From Nosema muscidifuracis (Eukaryota > Microsporidia > Nosematidae): a stretch of 64,000 bases of DNA. Positions 29,521 through 39,535 of the stretch are shown one piece after another (the stretch's first letter is position 1; each line of letters starts with the position of its first letter). The stretch spans positions 372,001 to 436,000 of the forward strand of contig JAIOKI010000015.1 in the NCBI GenBank assembly GCA_028335825.1, in the 5' to 3' direction. A program made the translations under genes and the position numbers. Under the pieces are notes generated by a model. That model did not search any database and was not told the origin of the DNA. It saw only the letters and a program-made list of their open reading frames with translations.

Positions 29521-29709
29521 TCTTATTTGCTTGAGAATTGAAATTTAAATATTTTACACCTTTAATTTAATGAATTAATAAATGTGATTTATCTATAAAG
29601 ATCTTATTTGCTTAAGGATTTAAATTTAAATATTTTACACCTTTAATTTAATGAATTAATAAATTTGATTTATCTATAAAAATCTTATTTGCTTAAGGAT
29701 TGAAATTTT
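29521..29709. repeat. 81-bp tandem repeat, 2.3 copies
   Basis: Copies at 29521-29601 and 29602-29682 and a partial one to about 29709, each starting TCTTATTTGCTT. It fills the spacer between convergent PTA1 and the arrestin-like gene (29418-29801). Confidence 0.92.
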
Positions 29710-29801
29710 AAGAGATAAAATATTATAATGACGTCATAATTAATAAAATTATTTGAGATGAAGTTTTTTTTTTCATTTATAATAAAAATTTATTTTAAAA
29801 T

Positions 29802-30761
29802 TCAATTTAATACAAAAAACTTTTCTTCAAATCTCTCACCTTCTAAAACATCAATATTCTCTAAATCGGGTAATATATTCTTTTTTTTGACCACATGTAA
29901 ATATTTCTTAATCCTTATAGGAGAGCTATTGGCAAATGACATATTAATAAACATAAGGATTTTTAGACTAAAAGAATCTTCATTGGCACAGGTAGGTGTA
30001 TTAGAAGGAATTCTTAAGTTCATACTAAAATTCTTTTTATCCATTACAGCATTCCCACCTGCTACATATTTAGTTCTAATAAAATTTAATTCAGGTGTTT
30101 GTACTGTCAACACTTCATACAAATTACATTCTACATTTTTTACCTGTTTACAAAGACTTTTTTTCATATGAATGTCTAAACATAATTGGTCACCAGAAAA
30201 AAACACTTTTTTGTTTAAATAAAATCTAATAGTATAAGTCCTATAAAGAAGACACATTATAGTAGACATTTCTATTTTAGTCTGAAAATAATCAGTTTTA
30301 TCTTGTGTTTCTACTATTTGTATCTCCTTATTAGTCAATAAAATGGGTTCATATGCACCAATTAAAAAAAGTGAACTCGTCAAACAGTACGAATTTACGA
30401 TATTAACAAGGTAGTCAAAATAAATTCCCTTAATTTCACTCGTTGAACTGTCTATATTTTTCAAACAAAATTTAAATGGGAAAAGATGTGCACCACTAGA
30501 TATTTCTTCAGAAGACCCATTCGAGTTATACAATTCAAAATCATAAGAATATTCTATATTCTTCTTCGATAATCTCACTCCTTTTGGCCCACCTGGACTT
30601 TCTATCTTACACACATCTATTGCTCTATTTTTTGTAAAATTTAAACATATTTTTCTAATATTAAGAGGTACACGTGACTTTACGGATACATGGCCTGTTA
30701 TAAAATCGTCAGATTCATATAAATCTTTGTCTAGTACAATTTTTAGACTGGTATCGTCCAT
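29802..30761 (-). CDS. Arrestin-fold protein (alpha-arrestin-like)
   Basis: 319 residues, all-beta by eye with two lobes. ESDDFITGHVSVKS (about 16-29) is the typical second strand of arrestins (Y--G--V-G-V), and SSGAHLFPFKFCLKN (about 88-102) matches G-H-FPF-F-LP. The second lobe includes VFFSGDQLCLDIHMKKS (about 186-202). Alpha-arrestins bring ubiquitin ligases to membrane proteins; no PPxY motif is visible, so ligase recruitment by that route is doubtful. A Vps26-like retromer role is less likely. No CCC before the ATG. Base composition is a little less A/T-rich than its neighbours. Head-to-tail with PUP2, 75 bp apart. Confidence 0.65.
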   Translation of the reverse strand: MDDTSLKIVLDKDLYESDDFITGHVSVKSRVPLNIRKICLNFTKNRAIDVCKIESPGGPKGVRLSKKNIEYSYDFELYNSNGSSEEISSGAHLFPFKFCLKNIDSSTSEIKGIYFDYLVNIVNSYCLTSSLFLIGAYEPILLTNKEIQIVETQDKTDYFQTKIEMSTIMCLLYRTYTIRFYLNKKVFFSGDQLCLDIHMKKSLCKQVKNVECNLYEVLTVQTPELNFIRTKYVAGGNAVMDKKNFSMNLRIPSNTPTCANEDSFSLKILMFINMSFANSSPIRIKKYLHVVKKKNILPDLENIDVLEGERFEEKFFVLN

Positions 30762-30836
30762 AACTCCTTAAAATTTTTTTTTAATAAGTTTTTTTCTCCT
30801 TTAAATTAAAAAATAATTGGAGATACAAAGAATATT

Positions 30837-31541
30837 TTAATGTAAAAATTGATCAATTTGTTCAGGTGTGAGTACTTTTGTTCCTTCTTTAGTTATAGCT
30901 GTTACTTCTACATTATAATTTGATATTTTTTCTTTCATTACTCTTGACAACATGTCTAAAATATTTCTTATTGCTGTATTTATATCAACATTTGGGTCAT
31001 ATTCTTGTTCAAGCATATTTTCTACAACTTCTCCACCTGATCCTATAGCCTTTGCTTGGTACTCTAAATATGAACCAGATGGATCTAAACTGAATAATCT
31101 TGGTTCAGTATCGTAACCAATTATAAGTAGAGATACTCCAAATGGTCTACTAAATATCTTCTGAGAGCTTTCCTTTTTATCGAAATTCAAACTTAAATCA
31201 GCTAAATTTTCAAGCAATCTTTCTATTTTACAATTCTCATCGTACAAGTGTTCATGATTTATAGCAAAATCCCTCGACTTATCTACGATAGTCTTTACAT
31301 CTCCTGATATTCCTGAAAATCCTAAAGAAATATGATCATAAATCTTAAAATGTTTTTTCACACTACTTGGATTCTGTAACTTAGAAATTATTTTCTTCTC
31401 TGATGCTAGTATAACATATTCTTTTGTTTTTATTCCTATAGTAGTTGTTCCTAAATTCATAGCTTTCATTGCATATTCTACTTGGTACAATCTTCCTTCA
31501 GCACTGTATGTGTTAGGATTTTGTCTAGAAACACTTGACAT
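30837..31541 (-). CDS. PUP2: 20S proteasome subunit alpha5
   Basis: 234 residues. The N-terminal alpha signature is YSAEGRLYQVEYAMKAM. Alpha5 features: LGTTTIGIKTKEYVILASEKK, LQNPSSVKKHFKIYDHI (PSMA5: LMEPSSIEKIVEID), SRPFGVSLLIIGYD, LDPSGSYLEYQAKAIGSGGE and the EEKL-like MKEKISNYNVEV. It pairs with alpha3 at 8921-9619 in the same ring, though the genes are 21 kb apart. CCC (31547-31549) lies five bases before the ATG. Confidence 0.92.
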   Translation of the reverse strand: MSSVSRQNPNTYSAEGRLYQVEYAMKAMNLGTTTIGIKTKEYVILASEKKIISKLQNPSSVKKHFKIYDHISLGFSGISGDVKTIVDKSRDFAINHEHLYDENCKIERLLENLADLSLNFDKKESSQKIFSRPFGVSLLIIGYDTEPRLFSLDPSGSYLEYQAKAIGSGGEVVENMLEQEYDPNVDINTAIRNILDMLSRVMKEKISNYNVEVTAITKEGTKVLTPEQIDQFLH

Positions 31542-31585
31542 TATAAGGGTCTAAAATATTTTAGATTTACTATACGAATTAATGG

Positions 31586-31732
31586 AATGTAAAATTGTAA
31601 AGTATCATTATCTATAATGTAAAATTGTAAAGTATCATTTGCTATAATGTAAAATTGTAAAGTATCATTATCTATAATTTAAAATTGTAAAGTATCATTA
31701 GCTATAATGTAAAATGATAAAGTTATTTTTAA
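31586..31732. repeat. 30-bp tandem repeat, about five copies
   Basis: Units at 31586, 31616, 31646 and 31676 (AATGTAAAATTGTAAAGTAT...), plus a degenerate fifth from 31706. It lies just upstream of PUP2 in the 300-bp spacer to STE24. Confidence 0.93.
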
Positions 31733-31841
31733 TTTTAAAGAATTAATGAAACAGTTGAAATACCATAAAAACCTTATTATTGTTTGCATAAATTTCTAAC
31801 AGAACGGTCAATAAATAAAATTTTTAAATTTTTTATTGAAA

Positions 31842-33077
31842 TTATTTGTACAAATATTCCACTCTATTATATATTGAAGGATGCATAGCATACAAAGCAT
31901 TGTACAGCCATGTTGGTTTTATATATGAGGATTCATTTACAGATATCATAAAAAGAGAATTAGCCAATTCTTCAGCAAATCCTGATTCCTTAGCAAGAAA
32001 ATCAGCTGCAATTTCAGCCCTTTGTGATGACATTTTATAAAATATCAACATCCAGTCACGCAAAGAAATGAAGTAAACAATTGACAGAAGAATAAAAATA
32101 GAATCTTTTGCAACATTTTCACATTTAAAAGAGTGGGATGCTTGGTTATGTAGAAATAAAATAATTAGCAATTCGAAATAATAAATCGAAAAATAAATGG
32201 TTAACTTTTTTAGAAGACTGTGGTCTACCGCATGTCCTATTTCGTGAAGTAGAACTGAATCCTTTTGATCTTCAGGTAATTTATCGAAATCTCCGTATAT
32301 TTCTATTCTTGCATCATTTTCTACTCCTACCAAAGCTGCATTTGTTTCTTTAGTAGGGTCTGTGTCTTTAAATACTTTATCTTCTAATTGAGTTTCTTCT
32401 AATTTTTCTTGTACTGATTCTGAAAATGAATCAGCAGGAATCTTCTTAAGTTTCGAAGAGAAATCATCTTCAATAAATATTTCATAGAAATTTTTCAATA
32501 TCAAAGTAATATAAAATGCTAAAATAAGCTGAGCTCCAAATTTTCTCAAAAGAATGAATAATCCAATAACCACTATAGGACATAATATTGAATATAAAAT
32601 TAAATACATTCCTATCTTAGGTATAATAGATAGGTCACTTATTTTAAGATATTTATCAAGATAATCATCTAAATATAATGTAAGAAATAGAAATACAAAT
32701 ATATTTGTAAAAGCCACTTGTTCTTTTGAAATGTTTCCTAATGTTTTAAAATATAAATTAATAGGTTTCTTACACAGATTATATATCCACAATCTGGTAG
32801 TATCAAATAAAATAAGAAATCCAATAAAAGTGTACAAACTGGTTATTAATAACTTATCTTTTAAAGTTGATATTCTAGAATTACAAGCATTTAACATGCT
32901 ATTCTTATATTTCTTTTCTTCAGAAGCTAATTTATAAGTAGCTGAATCTTTTGGCACACCAAGCTCTTCATTGTTTAAATCTGTTCTAAAAAGTATTAGA
33001 GATACTCCTTCGTATAGAAGTATTGTGATTGTTATGCCAAAGGCTATATAAAAAACAGCCGTTACTTTGTTTTTCAT
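31842..33077 (-). CDS. STE24: CAAX prenyl protease STE24
   Basis: A zinc metalloprotease of the ER membrane that trims prenylated proteins. 411 residues from the ATG at 33077, with about seven hydrophobic helices. The zinc site is HEIGH (His278, Glu279, His282); the third ligand Glu355 is in RAEIAADFLA, whose AAD is also typical. NAALVGVENDARIEIYGD precedes the site as in the family (NAY--G----IVL-DTLL). The frame opens upstream at a TTG (33137); the first ATG is chosen. There is no CCC close by, and a 1.3-kb divergent spacer lies upstream. A little shorter than yeast Ste24 (453). Confidence 0.93.
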   Translation of the reverse strand: MKNKVTAVFYIAFGITITILLYEGVSLILFRTDLNNEELGVPKDSATYKLASEEKKYKNSMLNACNSRISTLKDKLLITSLYTFIGFLILFDTTRLWIYNLCKKPINLYFKTLGNISKEQVAFTNIFVFLFLTLYLDDYLDKYLKISDLSIIPKIGMYLILYSILCPIVVIGLFILLRKFGAQLILAFYITLILKNFYEIFIEDDFSSKLKKIPADSFSESVQEKLEETQLEDKVFKDTDPTKETNAALVGVENDARIEIYGDFDKLPEDQKDSVLLHEIGHAVDHSLLKKLTIYFSIYYFELLIILFLHNQASHSFKCENVAKDSIFILLSIVYFISLRDWMLIFYKMSSQRAEIAADFLAKESGFAEELANSLFMISVNESSYIKPTWLYNALYAMHPSIYNRVEYLYK

Positions 33078-34381
33078 GTTTTTAATATTTTTAGTGAATA
33101 AAAAGTTATAAAATAGATTTGTTACATTGACAACCAATTAAATTATAAAACAAAAAAAAGGATAATTTAAGAAAATAACTCCTTAACGAAAGTTAAAGGG
33201 ATTTCTCTATAAATTAAAAAAAAATTAGTAAAACATAAATCAATTTTTTTGATTAAGTTACGAAATTATAAAAAAATTATTATGATTAATTAATTAATTT
33301 AAGATAATAATTATACCATTAAATCAATTATTTTCAATAAGACAATTTGTCACTGAATTGTACCATGATTAATTTTGCATGAATGTATTAATATAGTCTT
33401 GTTTATTCAACACGTAATTGGTTATTTTTTGTTGATTAATAATTTAATATAGATATGATCATAGTGAGGGGTAGAGAAAATAAAAGAATTAGTAATAATA
33501 AATTATGGATTAAATAATATATTCTGAGCACCATTGAAGTTTGGTGTTTCATTCGCTTCATACAAATAATTTAAGTTAGATTAATTAAAATAATATTTAA
33601 TTTAGTTTTATTATTTTCAAAGACATTTATTAGATTAATTTTAAATGACATTTATTTGATTAGTTTAAAACAGCAATAATATCATTTAATTAATTCAGAA
33701 AAACAATCAATTTTGGTTTGTTTATATTAATATAATTAAATTTAAAGTACAAGGTAGTCGGTCACTATTCTTACCATCATAAATATAGAATTTACTAATG
33801 CATTTTGATTGATCAACTACAAATATTATAAAGAAATTCTTTATGATGTTAAATTCTGTATCGAACGACTTAAATTTATCTTTTAAACCTTACAAACTTA
33901 TTAAGATTTCTGTTTTTTCAAAAAAAATTATGAATTACAGAATAGGAAAAAATAAATTAATTCTTTAACATATGATCAATATTTTTATAAAAGAATATGA
34001 TAGTTTTAAATAAATTTGAAATCTAGAAATATGTTTCAACATATTCTTAGATATAATAATATATAAGTTATTTTATTATTAGATTAATTATTGATATTTA
34101 ATTTAATAAATTGAGCTTGATTTACAATTATTATTTATAAAATAACCCTTGTTTGATTTAGACAAGAATAGATCAATAGAATTTTTAATTATATAAATTA
34201 TTTACTGAAATGTAAAAAAAGGTGTCTTATCATATAATGAACATTTTTAAAGTTAGAAGAATTTATTTTTATGAACTTTAATTTTCTATAAAGCATATTG
34301 TTCTAAATATATCGTTAGAAATTTATGCAGATTTTACTAATAAGAAATACTATATTGGTAAATTTTTTAAAACCCTTCACT
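33078..34381. other. Large divergent spacer
   Basis: 1.3 kb between STE24 and TMA20. A/T-rich with scattered unrepetitive words. I saw no convincing ORF, tRNA cloverleaf or array. The CCC of TMA20 lies at 34373-34375. Confidence 0.55.
34373..34375 (+). promoter_or_regulatory. CCC motif deciding the TMA20 start
   Basis: CCC lies six bases before the ATG at 34382. The upstream in-frame ATG at 34325 would put the motif inside the coding region, and the extra 19 residues have no counterpart in MCT-1 proteins. Confidence 0.7.
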
Positions 34382-34882
34382 ATGAAATGCTTGTTTAACA
34401 AAATAGAAATTATATCTTCATCTGTACTTGGTAAAAAAGATAAGAAGACTATAAATAAAATTTGTGGTAAAGAATTATTGCAAAAATCTAATGATTACAA
34501 TCTTGTTAAATTAAAAAATAGAGCCAGTTTAGTTTTGGAAAATAATAAGGCTATACTATTCTATTTTAATAACAAATACATCCCTACAATAAAAACTCTT
34601 GAAGAAAGTACTATGGACCTACCTATTATATATTTAGATGAAGGTGCTACTGGTCCAATACAAAGGGGAGCTAATGTAATGGCACCTGGCATATTTAAAT
34701 ATATAAATCTGTGTAAAGGAGATTTTAAGACTAACGATGTAGTGTGTGTATCGATAATTGAAAAAGGAATATTGGCAGTTGGTATGGCTTTATTAGATAA
34801 AAAAAGTTTTAATAAAAATACAACAGGAGAGGCAATAACCATTTTACACATTAATAATGATGATTTGTTCAATAAATATTAA
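34382..34882 (+). CDS. TMA20: Translation factor TMA20 (MCT-1)
   Basis: 166 residues. The MCT-1/Tma20 family joins Tma22 in releasing tRNA and recycling 40S subunits. The C-terminal PUA domain shows the family order: IYLDEGATGPIQRGANVMAPGI (about 82-103), where MCT-1 has [20 protein letters not shown], then GDFKTNDVVCVS, GILAVGMALL and GEAITILH. The N-terminal part (SSSVLGKKDKKTI ... KSNDY) corresponds to the MCT-1 DUF1947 region. Convergent with GCD1, 38 bp apart. Length is near the usual 181. Confidence 0.9.
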   Translation: MKCLFNKIEIISSSVLGKKDKKTINKICGKELLQKSNDYNLVKLKNRASLVLENNKAILFYFNNKYIPTIKTLEESTMDLPIIYLDEGATGPIQRGANVMAPGIFKYINLCKGDFKTNDVVCVSIIEKGILAVGMALLDKKSFNKNTTGEAITILHINNDDLFNKY

Positions 34883-34920
34883 TTAAAAATATTTTGTTTA
34901 TTATTATCAAAATTTGTTCT

Positions 34921-36015
34921 TTAGTTACAACTAAATGTATTATTCTCAGTTGTAACACTTTTTACGAATACATAAGACGGAGATATAGTACACTTCACTA
35001 ATTTAGTATTATCAGGTATAATTACATTATTACCTATAAGACATTTTTCAATAACACAGTTCTCTCCTATAACAACATTATTCATAATTATTGATGAAAG
35101 TATTTGTGATTTATTGCCTATAATACAATTATTTCCTAATATAGAATTCACTACTATAGCATCCCCACACATTAAATCATCTCCAATAAGATTTTTAATA
35201 TCTTCCAGCTTATTTTTTTTAATGAACTGCTTAAGTAGTTTATGATTTTCTTTTGTATATATCAACTGATCTGAATCTGAATGAATTTTCATTTTTACAA
35301 GTTTAAGTATGTCTATATAAGATGAAGTATCTCTAATTTGATATGTATATGTATTCATAGAATTAAAGATTCTTACAGGACAGGTATTTTTAAGTCTTTC
35401 TACTATTTTAGGCAATAGATTCGATTTAAAGCTGAACATATCTGAATCTAATAAATTATAAACATCTTTTTTAAACATGTAAAATTGTACTGAATCAAAT
35501 TCTTTGGTTATAGTCACTCGATCCTTCAAAAATAATTCATTAGGTAGAATAAAATTCTCTTCTCTATTGTAATACAACAAATCTTGATTTCTAAATCCTA
35601 TAGTAGCCCCATTTTCTCCTTGACTTAGTATGGTCAGAAATCGAGATTCATTATTTATAAAATCATCTGCTATAGTTCTAATATCACAATTACTGACAAG
35701 ATCTCCTTTGGTTACGATAATATTTTGAGTTTGTATACGTTTCTCTAATTTAATTAATTGTTGAACTGACCCATCAAAATAATCAATTCCTATTATTTCT
35801 ACAGGTATGTTTACAAGATTTATTAGATGAGTAATATGATGAACATCTTTTTGAAGAATGACTATGTAAACCTTTTCGCTAACAGGTTGAAGAAATTTGA
35901 TATTTAAGAGTAGAAGTTCTGTGTTTATAATAGGAAGATTTGTTATTTTCAACGATGAGTTTGTAATAGGAAAAAGATTCGTACCCGGTCCAATTAAAAT
36001 AATAGATTCGAACAT
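34921..36015 (-). CDS. GCD1: eIF2B gamma subunit (GCD1-like)
   Basis: Part of the guanine-nucleotide exchange factor for eIF2. 364 residues. The N-terminal nucleotidyltransferase-like domain (about 1-230) keeps FESIILIGPGTNLFPITNSSLKI, the SNCDI strand and the SFKSNLLPKIVERL helix (gamma: RSELIPYLVRKQ). The C-terminus (about 285-360) has left-handed beta-helix hexapeptides (GNNCIIGNKSQILSSIIMNN, then IGENCVI, IGNNVII). The G-G-G-R nucleotide loop of true transferases is lost, as expected for eIF2B. There is no W2 domain, which excludes a full epsilon subunit. CCC (36016-36018) touches the ATG. Confidence 0.85.
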   Translation of the reverse strand: MFESIILIGPGTNLFPITNSSLKITNLPIINTELLLLNIKFLQPVSEKVYIVILQKDVHHITHLINLVNIPVEIIGIDYFDGSVQQLIKLEKRIQTQNIIVTKGDLVSNCDIRTIADDFINNESRFLTILSQGENGATIGFRNQDLLYYNREENFILPNELFLKDRVTITKEFDSVQFYMFKKDVYNLLDSDMFSFKSNLLPKIVERLKNTCPVRIFNSMNTYTYQIRDTSSYIDILKLVKMKIHSDSDQLIYTKENHKLLKQFIKKNKLEDIKNLIGDDLMCGDAIVVNSILGNNCIIGNKSQILSSIIMNNVVIGENCVIEKCLIGNNVIIPDNTKLVKCTISPSYVFVKSVTTENNTFSCN

Positions 36016-36079
36016 GGGTTCATTTTTTTAAAAAAAATTATAAGTTAAACAAGTTTCTTATTGGACTTTTAAAAAAAAT

Positions 36080-36481
36080 CTAATTTATTACACTTCTAAT
36101 ACTTAAGTTATGCAAAGCAAACTCAACTCTTTTAGATGAAGTATCATCTTTATGTGAATTATCGTCGGTAATAAGTTTATTAAAAAACTGTAAATTTACT
36201 TCAGTATATGTTTTTCTATAAGCATAACACAAATTGATTTGTTTATATTTAGGTAACAAATCTATACATTCTGAAACAAATTCATATTTTTTTAATTTAT
36301 ATCCAAGACGTATCAGTGACAGAATCTTCTTAATTTCCATTACACATATATCTTGTTTTCTAATGTTTAATAAGAGATCTATATTTGTACTTTTTAATAT
36401 TTTTTCATTATTATTATATAAGCCTATTAAGGTCTTTCTTGATAACCTTGGTAGAAGATGGTAAAGAATATCTGAGTTCAT
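36080..36481 (-). CDS. Hypothetical helical protein, 133 aa
   Basis: Not recognised. It is Leu/Ile/Lys-rich and helical throughout, with a polar Asp/Ser patch near the C-terminus (about 105-116). No signal peptide or motif. It lies 64 bp upstream of GCD1 on the same strand. No CCC before the ATG, so the start and the gene itself are less certain than for its neighbours. Confidence 0.5.
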   Translation of the reverse strand: MNSDILYHLLPRLSRKTLIGLYNNNEKILKSTNIDLLLNIRKQDICVMEIKKILSLIRLGYKLKKYEFVSECIDLLPKYKQINLCYAYRKTYTEVNLQFFNKLITDDNSHKDDTSSKRVEFALHNLSIRSVIN

Positions 36482-37850
36482 ATTGTAGAAGAATTAGTTC
36501 TATAAATTTATTAAAATGCCAATTATTAAAAGTATTGATGAAATATTTTTTATTTAAAATTATTGGACACTGTATTTAAGCTACAAATGAAAAATTATAA
36601 AAAGGATGTTCAAAAAATAAAGTTAAAAGACTTTTATTCTGAAATTTATAATTTTAAATTTTATTTGGCAAACAAATTAACCAATCAAATAAGACTAAAT
36701 AAAAATATATTAACTTTTTTTAAATTATTATGAAAATTTGAATTATAAGGTGTATCAGTTTAAATTTAATTTATTTAAAATTATTAGAAATACTCTTTGT
36801 TAAGTATACTTTTAGAGCTTAAAATAATACTCTTCATGTACATTGTTATTTCTATTAAGATAAACAAATTAAGGGTAACTTAATAATTGTGTTTATAGTA
36901 AGGAATGAGATATCTTATAATAATTTCTAATAAATAGTTTAAATTCAATAATATGCTACAAATATATAAATTTTCATTGATTTTTCACTATTCTTTGAAA
37001 TTTGTCTTAGTTTTACTGGTCAAATATTATAGTTCATTTTATAATGAGTTTTATATTATTAAAATTTATAAATTTTCATTGATTTTTCACTATTCTTTGA
37101 AATTTGTCTTAGTTTTACTGGTCAAATATTATAATTCATTTTATAATGAGTTTTATATTAATAAAATTTATAAAATTTCATTGATTTTTCACTATTATTT
37201 GAAATTTGTCTTAGTTTTACTGGTCAAATATTATAGTTCATTTTATAATGAGTTTTATATTAATAAAATTTATTATTGAATAATAAATAGCAATAATATA
37301 AATTCCTTAATTAAACCTAACCCTTCACATTCATAATATGTTTAATAAATTTTTTATGCATATATAATAAAATATTAATTTATTCTGTTAAGGACTTATA
37401 TAGATTAATCTGTCAATTTCAAAGATTGATATTAATTTAGGAAACTACAAATAAGGAATCTTTAAGAATAAATGATGCTGAATGAAGCTTTTCTTTTCAA
37501 CAGTATGATTAATGGTTTAAATATAATTGGTATTTTATATATGATAAATTTACATACAAAAAACTATCTTAGATGATAGTAAATAAATTTTATTTGGCAT
37601 ATTATTAATTAAAATTTAATGAAATCAATTTATAAATTTTTGTTTATTTTATTATTTTGAAACAATTTTTTTACACCGTTTTGCAAAGGTTCAAAATTGC
37701 ACCAGATTTCAAAGAAATAATAACAGGGGTTTTATTTGTTTTAAATATCTCGAAATGATATATTTGAATTTATAATTTGAGAGAAAATAATTGATCAAAG
37801 TGGAAACATAATTTTTTTAAAAATATAAATATAAATTCAAAATATTACAT
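36482..37850. other. Spacer at the change from dense to sparse DNA
   Basis: 1.37 kb. It contains the 102-bp minisatellite at 36965-37270. A CCC followed by a very short ATG frame near 37320 is not a gene. Nothing else seen. Confidence 0.55.
36965..37270. repeat. 102-bp tandem repeat, three copies
   Basis: Three full copies with starts at 36965, 37067 and 37169. Since 102 is 34 codons, a 108-codon hydrophobic frame runs through them. The four differences I see between copies all change the amino acid and none is silent, which argues against selection on a protein. Treated as a non-coding minisatellite. Confidence 0.92.
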
Positions 37851-38552
37851 ATGAGTTTTATGTATCATTTTGTTAAAAATTATCAAGAAATATGGGTAGA
37901 TAATGATGATGTATGGGATGAAAGATGTGTTAGTTGGAAAGCCATAGGTAATCAAAAAATTAAGCACCCTAGAGAAGTATTTATAGGAAGCGAAAAGCTT
38001 CGAAATTTGTTATCTAAATTTTTTACTGACAATTTATATATATCAAAGGTCACATATCACATTATAGAATATAAAAGTGGAAGATTAGATATCGGATATG
38101 ATCTAAGATCATACGAAACATTTAATTATGTTATAGTAGAAGCTGATAGAGGAGAAGATTGTGGTAAAATCTTGGGTGTAACTAGTGAATTTAAATTAAA
38201 TTTAGTATTAGAAAAATTAAAAGAAGGTTCGAATGAGATGGAATCTAAAAGAATATTAAGATATGCAACTTCAGATGATATGATTGAACTTAAAAAAAGA
38301 CATGAAGATGAGGATAAAAGTCTAGAGAAGTGTAGAGAGTTAGTTATGCAAAATAATATAAATATGGAAATTCTTAGTTGTGAATATCAATGGGATAAAA
38401 AGAAAATTACATTTTATTTCAAAAGCTCGAAAAGAATTGATTTTAGAGATCTATTAAAAGATCTTTTTAAATTATTTAAAATAAGAATATGGTTATGTGC
38501 GGAGAAAAAATCTCTTAACGTTTTAATTAAAAGCCTAATAGAAACGCAATAA
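37851..38552 (+). CDS. PSP1 C-terminal-domain protein
   Basis: 233 residues. Residues about 90-220 match the PSP1 C-terminal domain, known from bacterial YaaT/RicT and fungal Psp1: VIVEADRGEDCGKILG, RYATSDDMIELKKR, EKCRELVMQNNINMEIL, CEYQWDKKKITFYFKSSKRIDFRDL and LFKIRIWL. Yeast Psp1 is a high-copy suppressor of a DNA polymerase alpha mutation and the bacterial protein is tied to RNase Y; the role here is unknown. The N-terminal 85 residues are not recognised. There is no CCC next to the ATG; an alternative ATG is three codons later. First gene of the sparse half. Confidence 0.88.
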   Translation: MSFMYHFVKNYQEIWVDNDDVWDERCVSWKAIGNQKIKHPREVFIGSEKLRNLLSKFFTDNLYISKVTYHIIEYKSGRLDIGYDLRSYETFNYVIVEADRGEDCGKILGVTSEFKLNLVLEKLKEGSNEMESKRILRYATSDDMIELKKRHEDEDKSLEKCRELVMQNNINMEILSCEYQWDKKKITFYFKSSKRIDFRDLLKDLFKLFKIRIWLCAEKKSLNVLIKSLIETQ

Positions 38553-39535
38553 ATTATTTAACATTAATCTTTATAAAGAAAATATATTTTAGTTTCAATC
38601 ATAATAAATTTTTTCAGTTAAAAAAAATTCATAAGGGATAAAAGAATTTATAAATTTTCATGTCTAAAAATGACCTTACTTGAAAATTTAAAATATTATT
38701 GATTTTTTTATACATTTTGGAGAGGTACAACTCTAATATTGAAAACATTACATAGAGGAAAATCTTTAAATATTCTTTCTCTTTCACTATGTTTCCAAAT
38801 TATTTATATTATTAAAGAAACTTTAATAATATAAATAAGAAGTAACACCACAAGACAATTTTCAACAAGTTAAAGGTAAAAATTGAAAAAGTATGAATTA
38901 TTAACCAAAGAGCTCTTTAAATACATAGCTTTAAAATTAAAATAAATTTATTCGCCATTAACTAAGACGTAACAACAATGAACTTAATGCTAAATATAGG
39001 ATGGAGCTTGATAAAACTCCCCGAATAATGATTTATATCCAATCATTTATTCTGAAGAGTATTTTGTTAAATATTAGCTGAAAAAGAACTGACAGTACAA
39101 GAGATGGTAACTAGCAGCTATGAGGTGTAGAAGATTGAGAATTTCTAGAATTCTGAAATTATTTACAGGATATTTGTTAAAGTTAAAAATAGTCTTTAGT
39201 GAATAAAGAATATTATACAAAAAAGGAAATATCTAACAAATATAAAATAGTTACAATTATATTCTTTATTTGGTGTAAATTACAAACTTTTCTTATAAAT
39301 GTTATTTTCATCATTAATTTAAAAATTTTTATGTTTATTTTTTATATGAATAATATATCATTTATCACATAAAAAAATTTCAAATAAAAATTTTTAATAT
39401 TATCTAATTGAGAAAAATTTATAAAAATATGACATAACATTTATTAGAAATAGATTTAAAATTCAAATTTAATTTTATTTGAAGATTAATTGATTAGATA
39501 CAATAATACGTAATATCTTGTAATTATCTTAGGGT
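38553..39535. other. Long spacer with a possible gene remnant
   Basis: 983 bases. Around 38962-39110 the DNA is less A/T-rich and carries a 38-codon open stretch (RRNNNELNAKYRMELDKTPR) followed by stops. It may be a decayed gene or transposase piece; too short to classify. The rest is featureless. Confidence 0.4.

Noticed and set aside
29758-30171. Plus-strand hydrophobic frame
   Set aside because: Antisense shadow of the arrestin-like gene, which has matching family motifs.
36953-37279. 108-codon hydrophobic frame
   Set aside because: Lies in a 102-bp tandem repeat, and differences between copies are all amino-acid-changing.
37318-37380. CCC followed by an ATG
   Set aside because: The frame closes after about nine codons, so the motif alone does not make a gene here.
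37681-37710. GGTTCAAAATTGC-like sequence resembling a tRNA B box
   Set aside because: No matching A box, anticodon arm or acceptor pairing nearby.
38962-39110. Possible transposase fragment
   Set aside because: A 38-codon stretch without a catalytic motif or terminal repeats is not enough to name an element.
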